Of a stretch of 64,000 nt of DNA, positions 49,384 to 57,248 are shown one piece after another. The translations under genes were made by a program, and so were the position numbers. The stretch's first letter is position 1; each line of letters opens with the position of its first letter. The notes under the pieces are model-generated. The model was not told the origin of the DNA, made no database searches, and saw nothing but the letters and a program-made list of their open reading frames with translations. Location: positions 1,240,001 to 1,304,000 of the forward strand of contig NZ_CP066779.1 of assembly GCF_016598535.1 (NCBI RefSeq). The letters run 5' to 3'. This stretch comes from Rhodococcus sp. P-2. GTDB taxonomy: Bacteria > Actinomycetota > Actinomycetes > Mycobacteriales > Mycobacteriaceae.

Positions 49384-50568
49384 TTATCCGCACGGGGGTT
49401 GGTAGGAATCCCACGGATGGGCCGGTTTGTTGTCCTCACCGAATTCGACGAGCACCAGTCCGCAGAGGCTGTCCGGCGCCAGGTGATCCTGAGGGGAAAA
49501 CGACAGCGTCAATCCGTCCTGGCCGAAGCTCGCGGGAAGTGCCGAAACCTGTTGAAGAGCATCACGAACGGCCGTCCGATCTCGGTGGTCGCCGGCAATC
49601 TCGATGGCCTCGGCCAACATCATGACGGCGTCGTACGCCTGAGCGTCGTAGGCGGTCAGTTGATAATCAGACCCCTTCACCGCCTGCACCTTGCTACGCA
49701 GTTCGGCGGTTCTCGGGTTGTTCTCACTGAGCGAGCCCATGTACACCATGCCGCTCAACGCCTTCGGGTCTGCCAAAGCCCAAGATGCGGGCTGGTTTCC
49801 GATGGAAGCGAGTGAGAAGCGTTGCGTCTGCGGGGTTATCTTCGACAAGGTGTTGTGCGCGAGGATTTCGAAGTGCCCGCCGATACTGGCGACCAGAATC
49901 GCGTCCGGTTCGGTTTCCGCGAGACGTGAGACCTGTGCGGTGATGTCCGCGGCATCCACCGGCGCCTTTTCGACGCCCGTCACTCTCGCGCACTTCTCGA
50001 GCGCCGGCCGCAGGGTCTTGATGATTCCGTCGATGGATGCACTCGCGTCACCGAGAATTCCCAGGGACTTGTACCCCATCTTCTCGAAAGCCCCGCAGTA
50101 CACCTGGGCGTACTGCTTCAGGGAGTTCGGAATCATGAACGAGTAGTCGTTGTCGGGCGCCGAGGCAAAGGCGTCGCTGAGAACGACCGGAGCTATCGCG
50201 GGAATCTTCGACTGCTGGAGAATCGACTTGGCCTGCAGCACCGACCCGCTGCCGGTAGCGAGGATGACCGCACTGGACCCGTGATCGACCAACTTCCGAA
50301 TGATCGACGGGGTCTTGGTGGGACTGCTCTCGTCATTCTCGACAACCAATTCGACCTGCTTGCCGTTGATTCCGCCGGCCTGGTTGATCAGGTCGACAGT
50401 CATACGCACGGTCTTTCCGGCGATCGTGCTGTACGACGCACCGGGCCCGGTGGAATCCTCGTCCAAACCGATGACGATGGTGTCTTCAGGAATGACACCG
50501 GCAGATGCGCACCCGCTCGCCCCGAGGACCACTGCCGCGCAGACGGCGATCGCCTTTCCGAGTCTCAC
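49384..50568 (-). CDS. HAAT-type ABC transporter substrate-binding lipoprotein
   Basis: A 394-residue periplasmic-binding protein of the LivJ/LivK class. A GTG start with GGGAG upstream gives a lipoprotein signal (KAIAVCAAVVLGASGC), Cys at the lipobox. The Venus-flytrap fold shows GPGASYSTIAGKTVRMTVDLINQAGGING and DYQLTAYDAQAYDAVMMLAEAI. Presence of an acyl-CoA ligase at the operon end suggests a carboxylic acid, perhaps aromatic or alicyclic, rather than an amino acid. A KstR2-like box lies 36 bp upstream. Confidence 0.92.
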   Translation of the reverse strand: MRLGKAIAVCAAVVLGASGCASAGVIPEDTIVIGLDEDSTGPGASYSTIAGKTVRMTVDLINQAGGINGKQVELVVENDESSPTKTPSIIRKLVDHGSSAVILATGSGSVLQAKSILQQSKIPAIAPVVLSDAFASAPDNDYSFMIPNSLKQYAQVYCGAFEKMGYKSLGILGDASASIDGIIKTLRPALEKCARVTGVEKAPVDAADITAQVSRLAETEPDAILVASIGGHFEILAHNTLSKITPQTQRFSLASIGNQPASWALADPKALSGMVYMGSLSENNPRTAELRSKVQAVKGSDYQLTAYDAQAYDAVMMLAEAIEIAGDHRDRTAVRDALQQVSALPASFGQDGLTLSFSPQDHLAPDSLCGLVLVEFGEDNKPAHPWDSYQPPCG

Positions 50569-50603
50569 ATCGAACTCCCGTCCAAACTCTGCTTGGTAAA
50601 TCA

Positions 50604-50617
50604 AACAAGCGCTTGAT
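50604..50617. promoter_or_regulatory. TetR operator candidate upstream of the transporter operon
   Basis: AACAAGCGCTTGAT, a 14-bp site fitting exactly the pattern A-n-CAAG-nn-CTTG-n-T described for KstR2-type TetR repressors. It lies 36 bp upstream of the binding-protein GTG. With the second site near the TetR gene start it suggests repression of the whole transporter/ligase operon. Confidence 0.6.
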
Positions 50618-50694
50618 TTACGAGTGTGGACAGAAGTATGCACTGGGTCACACCGATAGTCAAAATGCGAACTACATGCGCAGGAACTGCGGTG

Positions 50695-51462
50695 TTACGG
50701 CTTCTGCAGCAGCCGGATCGAGGAGCTGAGTTCGCGAATGACGGACTTCAATTCGTCGACATCCGAACGGAGTTCGGCTATTTGGGAGACCGAACGGAGT
50801 TCGGCAAGTTCAGAGTCGGGAGATTCGGTCTGCGCTTCCTTCTTCGCCGTGCGTCGCGCAATGCGTGCGACCGGCTCGCCGTCGACGGAGCGTGCGGCGA
50901 ACCCGTCGAGGAACACCGAGATCAGATTGCGCTGCAGATCGTCCGCCAACTCGGAAAGCTGCGGGCGATACTGCGCGACGGTGGACCAGACGGATTCACG
51001 CAGGAGACGGTGAAACTGTTCGGGATCGATGTCTTCCCGAAACTCCGCGTCGGCAATTCCGCGCGTGATGGCCGATCGCCAGTAACTGTGTGCCTTCTGA
51101 ACCAGAACGGTGATGGGCGCGTCTGCCGGCTGCGACGAAAGTATGGCTCCTCCCTGATACACCTCGGTGGCATACGGGTGATCGACCGCGGAGGCGAAAG
51201 ACACCGAAACCATCGTGGCCAGGCGATCTCGGGCCGAACCTTCCGGCTCGATCGAGTCCTCGTACCGGACGTTGAGATCTTCGAGGAACCGGACGACGAT
51301 CTCGTTGGCTATCGCGTCCTTGGAGTCGAAGTAGTGATAGAGGCTGCCGGAAAGGATCCCGACTTCGTCGGCGATGTCTCGCACCGTCGTCGCGGCGATT
51401 CCCCGCTCACTGAACAGCTTGGCCGCATGAGCGAGTATTTCGTCCCGTCGGGTCGAGCGCAC
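50695..51462 (-). CDS. TetR-family repressor with C-terminal coiled-coil extension
   Basis: A 255-residue TetR regulator, GTG start with GGAAGG about 8 nt upstream. The HTH is ATTVRDIADEVGILSGSLYHYFDSKD near residues 24-48; the KstR2-like helix GSLYHYF fits acyl-CoA-sensing regulators. After the usual ligand domain (to about 205) a Lys/Glu/Ser-rich linker leads to a coiled-coil tail (SQIAELRSDVDELKSVIRELSSSIRLLQ), unusual in TetR proteins and possibly an extra dimer contact. It probably responds to the CoA ester made by the nearby ligase and controls the transporter operon and itself. Confidence 0.9.
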   Translation of the reverse strand: MRSTRRDEILAHAAKLFSERGIAATTVRDIADEVGILSGSLYHYFDSKDAIANEIVVRFLEDLNVRYEDSIEPEGSARDRLATMVSVSFASAVDHPYATEVYQGGAILSSQPADAPITVLVQKAHSYWRSAITRGIADAEFREDIDPEQFHRLLRESVWSTVAQYRPQLSELADDLQRNLISVFLDGFAARSVDGEPVARIARRTAKKEAQTESPDSELAELRSVSQIAELRSDVDELKSVIRELSSSIRLLQKP

Positions 51463-51492
51463 GAGAAGATCCTTCCGACGTTCCGATCGTCA

Positions 51493-51506
51493 AGCGAGTG
51501 CTTGAT
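51493..51506. promoter_or_regulatory. TetR operator candidate upstream of the repressor gene
   Basis: On the minus strand ATCAAGCACTCGCT, matching the A-n-CAAG-nn-CTTG-n-T pattern with one mismatch (C for T). It is 31 bp upstream of the TetR GTG, so it points to autoregulation. Confidence 0.5.
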
Positions 51507-51676
51507 CAATTTCTCGTCGATGCTAACACCGCACCCTCTCTGACCTGCGGTGTGAGGTCCTGGATACCCAATCGAAACACCGGACACACACTTGTCATCG
51601 ACAGTCATTCCACCGCAACAACTTCCACCTACTCTGTGCACTCGACGAATACAGCGTTGTATACGCACTCCGGATA

Positions 51677-51713
51677 CAGATCTGTCAGAGCCATTGTCTG
51701 CCAGAGCCATCGA
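51677..51713. promoter_or_regulatory. Palindrome and tandem repeat in the urtA promoter region
   Basis: A perfect palindrome ACAGATCTGT (51677-51686) overlaps the first of two adjacent 16-bp repeats, TCTGTCAGAGCCATTG and TCTGCCAGAGCCATCG (14 of 16 equal). They end 16 bp before the urtA ATG. Likely operator for nitrogen control; neither a GlnR nor an AmtR consensus is evident. The rest of the 267-bp gap from the TetR gene holds no gene. Confidence 0.45.
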
Positions 51714-51729
51714 CACGAAAGGCCCGTAC

Positions 51730-52986
51730 ATGCGAACCTTCTCGAAGCGCACCCTTGCCGCGCCGGCCGCTCTCGCCGCGCTGGGCTTGGTTCTCACCGG
51801 CTGCGGAAGCAAGGCGACAGACACCGCATCGGGAGATTCGACGGCTACGTCGTGCGTCGACACCTCGGGAGACACGATCAAGGTCGGTTCCCTGAATTCA
51901 CTCTCGGGCACCATGGCCATCAGTGAAGTGACGGTCCGCGACTCCATCTCGTTGGCGGTGCAGGAGATCAACGATTCCGGCGGTGTGCTGGGCAAGAAGA
52001 TCCAGATCGTGGCAGAGGACGGCGCGTCGGAGCCGACAGTGTTCGCCGAGAAGGCCGAGAAACTGATCAGCAGCGATTGCGTCGCAGCAGTTTTCGGTGG
52101 CTGGACCTCCTCGAGCCGCAAGGCCATGCTGCCCGTGTTCGAGGACAACAACTCTCTGCTCTACTACCCGGTCCAGTACGAGGGACTGGAAGATTCGAAG
52201 AACATCTTCTACACGGGTGCAACGACCAACCAGCAGATCATCCCGGCTCTGGATTACCTGAAGGAGAAGGGCGTCAAGTCGCTGTATCTGGTCGGCAGCG
52301 ACTACGTGTTCCCGCAGACCGCCAACCGCATCATCAAGGCATACGCGGCAGCAAACGGCATCGAGATCAAGGGCGAGGATTACACGCCATTGGGTTCGAC
52401 CGACTTCTCGACCATCGTGAACAAGGTCCGCACTGCCGACGCGGATGCCGTGTTCAACACACTCAACGGCGATTCCAATGTTGCGTTCTTCCGTGAATAC
52501 TCGAATGTCGGCCTGAAGCCCGCCGACATGCCCGTCGTCTCCGTCTCCATTGCGGAGGAAGAGGTCGGCGGTATCGGAGTCCAGAACGTCGAAGGCCAGC
52601 TGACGGCGTGGAACTACTACCAGACCATCGACTCCCCCGAGAACAAGAAGTTCGTCGCGGCGTACAAGGCGAAGTTCGGCCAGGACAAGCCGACGTCCGA
52701 TCCGATGGAAGCGGCATACACCTCCGTCTACCTCTGGAAGAACACCGTCGAGAAGGCCAACTCGTTTGCGGTCAAGGATATTCAGGACAACGCCGACGGT
52801 GTGACCTTCCAGGCACCCGAAGGACTCGTCACCATCGACGGCGACAACCATCACATCACCAAGACTGCCCGAATCGGCGAAATCCGTTCCGACGGACTGA
52901 TCTACACGGTCTGGGATTCGGGACAGCCGATCGAGCCGGATCCGTACCTGAAGAACTACCCCTGGGCCGAGGGACTCGGCAGCTGA
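51730..52986 (+). CDS. urtA: Urea ABC transporter substrate-binding protein
   Basis: A 418-residue lipoprotein (signal to LVLTGC) of the UrtA/AmiC-like binding proteins. Family stretches: [53 protein letters not shown] and [14 protein letters not shown]; the YPVQYEG segment is characteristic of urea/short-chain-amide binders. It heads the complete urtABCDE operon and, with fmdA, indicates scavenging of urea and amides as nitrogen source. The ATG has AAAGG upstream. Confidence 0.95.
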   Translation: MRTFSKRTLAAPAALAALGLVLTGCGSKATDTASGDSTATSCVDTSGDTIKVGSLNSLSGTMAISEVTVRDSISLAVQEINDSGGVLGKKIQIVAEDGASEPTVFAEKAEKLISSDCVAAVFGGWTSSSRKAMLPVFEDNNSLLYYPVQYEGLEDSKNIFYTGATTNQQIIPALDYLKEKGVKSLYLVGSDYVFPQTANRIIKAYAAANGIEIKGEDYTPLGSTDFSTIVNKVRTADADAVFNTLNGDSNVAFFREYSNVGLKPADMPVVSVSIAEEEVGGIGVQNVEGQLTAWNYYQTIDSPENKKFVAAYKAKFGQDKPTSDPMEAAYTSVYLWKNTVEKANSFAVKDIQDNADGVTFQAPEGLVTIDGDNHHITKTARIGEIRSDGLIYTVWDSGQPIEPDPYLKNYPWAEGLGS

Positions 52987-53040
52987 TCGACGAAAGGCGG
53001 AATTGACGGAATCGACGAGTAGAGAGGTGGAGCGTCTGTC

Positions 53041-53925
53041 ATGGATGTTGTGATCGGACAGTTGTTCACGGGTTTGAGTATCGGATCGATTCTCCTGTTG
53101 GCAGCGTTGGGATTGTCTCTCACGTTCGGGCAGATGGGTGTCATCAACATGGCACACGGCGAGTTCATCATGGCCGGCTCGTACACCGCATACGTAGTGC
53201 AGCAGGTGATCTCGAATGCAACGGGATCGTTGATCATTTCTCTGCTCGTCGGTTTCGTCGTCGGCGGACTGATGGGTGTCGTGCTCGAAGTGGTCCTGGT
53301 ATCGCGGATGTACCACCGACCCCTCGACACGCTGTTGGTGACCTTCGGCGTCGGATTGATTCTTCAGCAGTTGGCGCGCGACATCTTCGGCGCGCCCGCA
53401 GTCAATGTTTCGGCGCCGAGCTGGCTTTCGGGCGGGGTCGATATTTTCGGCGCCGTGGTACCGAAAACCCGCATCTTCATTCTGGTGTTGGCGATCGCAG
53501 CGGTGATCGCGCTTTCGGTCGCACTGAAGCAGTCGTCGATGGGTAGACGCATCCGGGCCGTCGTCCAGAATCGCGATCTGGCCGAGACGAGCGGAATCTC
53601 TTCTCGTCGTACGGACATCACGACCTTCTTCCTCGGTTCCGGGCTCGCCGGAGTCGCGGGTGTGGCGTTGACGCTCATCGGTTCCACCAGCCCGACCATC
53701 GGCCAGTCGTATCTGATCGACGCCTTCCTGGTTGTTGTTGTCGGCGGTCTCGGTCAGATGAAGGGAGCTGTGATCGCAGCCTTCGCCCTCGGCATCTTGA
53801 ACTCGTTCATCGAGTACTCGACGACGGCGTCGATCGCGAAGGTGATCGTGTTCGTCATCATCGTCGTCTTCCTTCAAGTTCGGCCACAGGGCCTGTTCGC
53901 AGTCAAGACGAGGAGCCTCGTATGA
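53041..53925 (+). CDS. urtB: Urea ABC transporter permease
   Basis: A 294-residue LivH-type permease with about eight spans. Landmarks: ILLLAALGLSLTFGQMGVINMAHGEF at the start, the typical FGQMGVINMAHGE of UrtB, and VVVGGLGQMKGAVIAAFALG near the end. It starts 54 bp after urtA with GGAG upstream and overlaps urtC by 4 bp. Confidence 0.95.
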   Translation: MDVVIGQLFTGLSIGSILLLAALGLSLTFGQMGVINMAHGEFIMAGSYTAYVVQQVISNATGSLIISLLVGFVVGGLMGVVLEVVLVSRMYHRPLDTLLVTFGVGLILQQLARDIFGAPAVNVSAPSWLSGGVDIFGAVVPKTRIFILVLAIAAVIALSVALKQSSMGRRIRAVVQNRDLAETSGISSRRTDITTFFLGSGLAGVAGVALTLIGSTSPTIGQSYLIDAFLVVVVGGLGQMKGAVIAAFALGILNSFIEYSTTASIAKVIVFVIIVVFLQVRPQGLFAVKTRSLV

Positions 53926-55028
53926 GCATCCTGAACAACTCCCGAATTCGGGTGTGGGGCGGTTTTGCACTCGCCGCAATCGTGCTGTTCGCCATCGCTC
54001 CGGCTGTGCTCTCGGACTTCAGACTGTCACTGTTGGCCAAATTCCTGTGCTTTGCCATAGTCGCTGTCGGCATCGGTTTAGCCTGGGGCAGAGGCGGAAT
54101 GCTCACGCTCGGCCAGGGCGTGTTCTTCGGAATCGGCGCATACGTGATGGCGATGCACCTCAAGATCGCCGATGCCGAACTCAAGGGCGACGCGGTCCCG
54201 GACTTCATGTCCATCGCCGGCAAGACCGAACTTCCGGGATACTGGCAACCGTTCGCCTCGCCATTCGTGGCGATCTTCGCGATCCTTTTCCTGCCGGCCG
54301 CTGTTGCCTTTCTGCTCGGGCTCGGTGTGTTCAAGCGGAGAGTCAAGGGCGCGTACTTCGCGATCCTCTCGCAGGCACTCGCCGCGGCTTTCGCGATCCT
54401 CTTGATCGGCCAGCAGTCGATCGGTGGCAGCAACGGCCTCAACCGCTTTCGCACGTTCTTCGGTTTCAACCTCAATGATCCGGCGAACAAGCAGATGTTG
54501 TTCTTCATCGCCGCCGGAGTTCTTCTCGCATCGGTCGCCCTGATTCGCCAGCTGATGAACTCCCGATACGGCGAACTCCTCGTCGCCGTCCGCGATCAAG
54601 AGGAGCGCGTACGTTTCCTCGGATACGATCCGGCGAACATCAAACTGGTCGCCTACGTGACCGCGGCGTTCCTCGCCGGTATCGCCGGCGCGCTGTTCGT
54701 TCCGATCGTGGGCATCATCTCCCCCGCCGACGTCGGGATCGTCCCGTCCATCGCCTTCCTCATCGGGGTAGCGATCGGCGGCCGCGCAACGCTTCTCGGT
54801 CCTGTACTGGGTGCGATCGGCGTCGCGTGGGCACAGTCGACGTTCTCGGAGAAACTCCCTTCGGGATGGATCTACGCACAAGGGTTGATGTTCATCGTCG
54901 TTGTCGGGTTCTTCCCGGCAGGTGTGGCCGGACTGTTCGCCCTGATGCGCCACCGCAAGAAGCGTGAGACCCCGGCCGACCCGCCGGTCAAGGTCTCCCA
55001 ACCCGAACCAGTGGAGGTGTCGTCATGA
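53922..55028 (+). CDS. urtC: Urea ABC transporter permease
   Basis: A 368-residue LivM-type permease. UrtC features: AIVAVGIGLAWGRGGMLTLGQGVFFGIGAY and a long periplasmic segment around FGFNLNDPANK, then IGVAIGGRATLLGPVLGAI. The cytoplasmic tail has many charged and Pro residues (RKKRETPADPPVK). Overlaps urtB and urtD by 4 bp each. Confidence 0.95.
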   Translation: MSILNNSRIRVWGGFALAAIVLFAIAPAVLSDFRLSLLAKFLCFAIVAVGIGLAWGRGGMLTLGQGVFFGIGAYVMAMHLKIADAELKGDAVPDFMSIAGKTELPGYWQPFASPFVAIFAILFLPAAVAFLLGLGVFKRRVKGAYFAILSQALAAAFAILLIGQQSIGGSNGLNRFRTFFGFNLNDPANKQMLFFIAAGVLLASVALIRQLMNSRYGELLVAVRDQEERVRFLGYDPANIKLVAYVTAAFLAGIAGALFVPIVGIISPADVGIVPSIAFLIGVAIGGRATLLGPVLGAIGVAWAQSTFSEKLPSGWIYAQGLMFIVVVGFFPAGVAGLFALMRHRKKRETPADPPVKVSQPEPVEVSS

Positions 55029-55861
55029 CCAACACAACCGCCATCAGCGAACCCACACCGGCACTGGGCGGCAACGCCGGAATGTCGTCCGAGTACCTCG
55101 AAGTACGGAACCTTTCGGTCAGCTTCGACGGTTTCAAGGCCGTCGACGGCGTCGACTTGACCCTCATGCAGGGCGACCTCAGGTTTCTCATCGGCCCGAA
55201 CGGGGCGGGAAAGACAACGCTGGTCGACGCCATCACCGGACTCGTTCCCGCGACGGGTTCGATCACGAAGTCCGGCGAGCAGCTGCTCGGCAAGAAGGTT
55301 CACAAGATCGCCCGTCTCGGCGTCGGACGAACCTTCCAGACGGCAAGCGTCTTCGAAGAGCTCTCGGTACTGCAGAATCTCGATATCGCGGCCGGAGCCG
55401 GCCGATCACCGTGGAACCTGCTCAGAAAACGCAAAGGTGTGCTTCCCGAGATCGAAGAGGCTCTGGAGACAACTGGGTTGGAGCACCTCAGGAACACTGC
55501 CGCGGGCATCCTGGCGCACGGGCAGAAGCAGTGGCTCGAAATCGGAATGTTGTTGGTACAGAACTGTTCCGTGCTCCTGCTCGACGAGCCCGTCGCAGGC
55601 ATGAGCCTCGAGGAGCGCGAGGAGACCGGGAACCTTCTGCGGCGCATCGGCGGTGCGCGAACCGTCGTCGTGGTCGAGCACGACATGGACTTCATGCGAT
55701 CCTTCGCCACGTCCGTCACGGTGCTCGCCGCTGGGAAAGTGCTTGCCGAAGGAACTGTGGCGGAGGTTCAAGCCGACCCCAAGGTGCAAGAGGTCTACCT
55801 CGGCACAGCCGCTGCCGGAACAGATCTCGGCGCCGACACCGAACCGACCCCGGAGGACTGA
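55025..55861 (+). CDS. urtD: Urea ABC transporter ATP-binding protein
   Basis: A 278-residue ATPase (LivG-like). The P-loop GPNGAGKTT, ILAHGQKQWLEIGMLL as the modified ABC signature typical of UrtD, Walker B VLLLDEPVAGMS, and VVEHDMDFM as H-loop. An N-terminal extension of about 25 residues and a C-terminal tail (AAAGTDLGADTEPT) lie outside the core. Coupled to urtC by overlap; urtE follows 3 bp later. Confidence 0.95.
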   Translation: MTNTTAISEPTPALGGNAGMSSEYLEVRNLSVSFDGFKAVDGVDLTLMQGDLRFLIGPNGAGKTTLVDAITGLVPATGSITKSGEQLLGKKVHKIARLGVGRTFQTASVFEELSVLQNLDIAAGAGRSPWNLLRKRKGVLPEIEEALETTGLEHLRNTAAGILAHGQKQWLEIGMLLVQNCSVLLLDEPVAGMSLEEREETGNLLRRIGGARTVVVVEHDMDFMRSFATSVTVLAAGKVLAEGTVAEVQADPKVQEVYLGTAAAGTDLGADTEPTPED

Positions 55862-55864
55862 ATC

Positions 55865-56557
55865 ATGCTCGAACTCGTCGACATCCGCGCCGGCTACGGA
55901 CGTACCGAAGTGATCCACGGCATTTCCCTGCTGGTTCCCAGTGACGGGGTTGCGGCAGTCATGGGTCACAACGGTGCGGGTAAAACCACCTTGCTGCGCG
56001 CCGCCGTCGGTCTGATCAAACCCACACGGGGAAAGGTACTTCTGAACGGTGAGGACATCACCGGATTACGGCCGAGCGCCCGCGTCGCTCGCGGACTCGC
56101 CTACGTACCGCAGGGTCAGCAGTCGTTCGGACAACTGACGACTGCCGAGAATCTTCGGGTGGTCGCCGACGGGCGCAAACGCGGAAAGGCACTCATCGCA
56201 GAGGCATTGGATCTGTTTCCCGCGCTCACCACACTCCTCGACCGTCGCGCGGGACTTCTCTCCGGTGGGCAGCGACAACAGCTTGCCATCGCTCGCGCCC
56301 TGATCACCGAGCCCAAGATCCTCATTCTGGACGAGCCGACCGAGGGCATTCAGCCCAACGTGGTCGCCGAAATCGAAAGGACCGTCATGGAACTCACCGA
56401 ACGCGGCGATCTCGGTGTCCTCCTCGTCGAGCAGCACATCGGTTTCGCACTCCAATCTGCGCAGCATTACAGCATTCTCGCGGCCGGACACGTGACCTCG
56501 ACCGGTGAGGGCGGCACCACGTCCACCGACGCGGTTCGTCGAGCGATGGCAATCTGA
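55865..56557 (+). CDS. urtE: Urea ABC transporter ATP-binding protein
   Basis: A 230-residue ATPase (LivF-like). Walker A GHNGAGKTT, Q-loop YVPQGQQSF, signature LSGGQRQQL, Walker B ILILDEPTEGIQPN and VEQHIGF as H-loop; the EGIQPNVVAEIE stretch is shared among UrtE proteins. It completes urtABCDE. Only one base separates it from the GntR gene. Confidence 0.95.
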   Translation: MLELVDIRAGYGRTEVIHGISLLVPSDGVAAVMGHNGAGKTTLLRAAVGLIKPTRGKVLLNGEDITGLRPSARVARGLAYVPQGQQSFGQLTTAENLRVVADGRKRGKALIAEALDLFPALTTLLDRRAGLLSGGQRQQLAIARALITEPKILILDEPTEGIQPNVVAEIERTVMELTERGDLGVLLVEQHIGFALQSAQHYSILAAGHVTSTGEGGTTSTDAVRRAMAI

Positions 56558-56558
56558 C

Positions 56559-57248
56559 ATGAGTGTGCGCCCGCCGCTGCGCGAGCAGGTCTATCGGTCG
56601 ATCCGAAGCGATCTGATGTCGGGCCAGATCGCCCCATCCGAACGGCTCGGCGAAGAACGGTTGGCTCATCTGTACGGTGTCTCGCGAACACCGGTCCGCG
56701 AGGCGCTCGCGAAGTTGGAATCCGACGGGCTGGTCGAGCGGGACGAACACGGGCTCTTTCCGTACCGACCGCACCTCGACGAGTTGGGTGGCCTCTACGA
56801 GCTGCGCATACTCCTCGAGGTGCACGGGCTCCGTCGGGTACTCGACGGTGAGGCCCCCGCTCATGATCGAGACGCGCTCGGTTCCGAGCTCGACAGGTGG
56901 TACGCGTTTCGCACACAGATGCCGGTACCGGACGCCGGTTTCGTGACGCTCGACGAGGAGTTCCACATCGCGCTCCTCGCCTCGTCCGGAAACCACGCGT
57001 TGGTCGACGCTCTTCAGGCCGTCAACTCGAAACTGCGCCCCGTGCGGATGTTCGACTACCTGACTCCCGACCGTATGAAGGCCACCGTGGACGAACATAT
57101 CTCCGTCGTCGAGCTGGTGCTCGACGGCAAGATTCCGCAAGCGCACGAGGCACTGGTATCGCACATCGACAGCTCTCGCACGGTCGTCCTCGACCGCGCT
57201 CGGCAGGCCCTCTCGTTGGCCGCAATGGCCAACGCTGTGCGGAACTGA
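56559..57248 (+). CDS. GntR/FadR-family regulator at the end of the urt operon
   Basis: A 229-residue FCD-type GntR regulator. Residues about 5-70 form the winged HTH (LYGVSRTPVREALAKLESDGLVE), and residues about 80-215 form the helical FCD domain, with possible metal-binding residues in DEEFHIALLASSGNH and DEHISVVELVLDG. It starts one base after the urtE stop, so it is cotranscribed and probably senses a urea-related or carboxylate metabolite for this operon. Urea operons usually do not carry a GntR gene. The ATG has a weak ribosome-binding site; translational coupling is likely. Confidence 0.9.
   Translation: MSVRPPLREQVYRSIRSDLMSGQIAPSERLGEERLAHLYGVSRTPVREALAKLESDGLVERDEHGLFPYRPHLDELGGLYELRILLEVHGLRRVLDGEAPAHDRDALGSELDRWYAFRTQMPVPDAGFVTLDEEFHIALLASSGNHALVDALQAVNSKLRPVRMFDYLTPDRMKATVDEHISVVELVLDGKIPQAHEALVSHIDSSRTVVLDRARQALSLAAMANAVRN

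Noticed and set aside
51898..53979. A 693-codon open frame on the minus strand
   Set aside because: It runs antisense to urtA and urtB, is rich in Arg/Asp/Glu typical of shadow frames in high-GC DNA, and has no recognisable domain.
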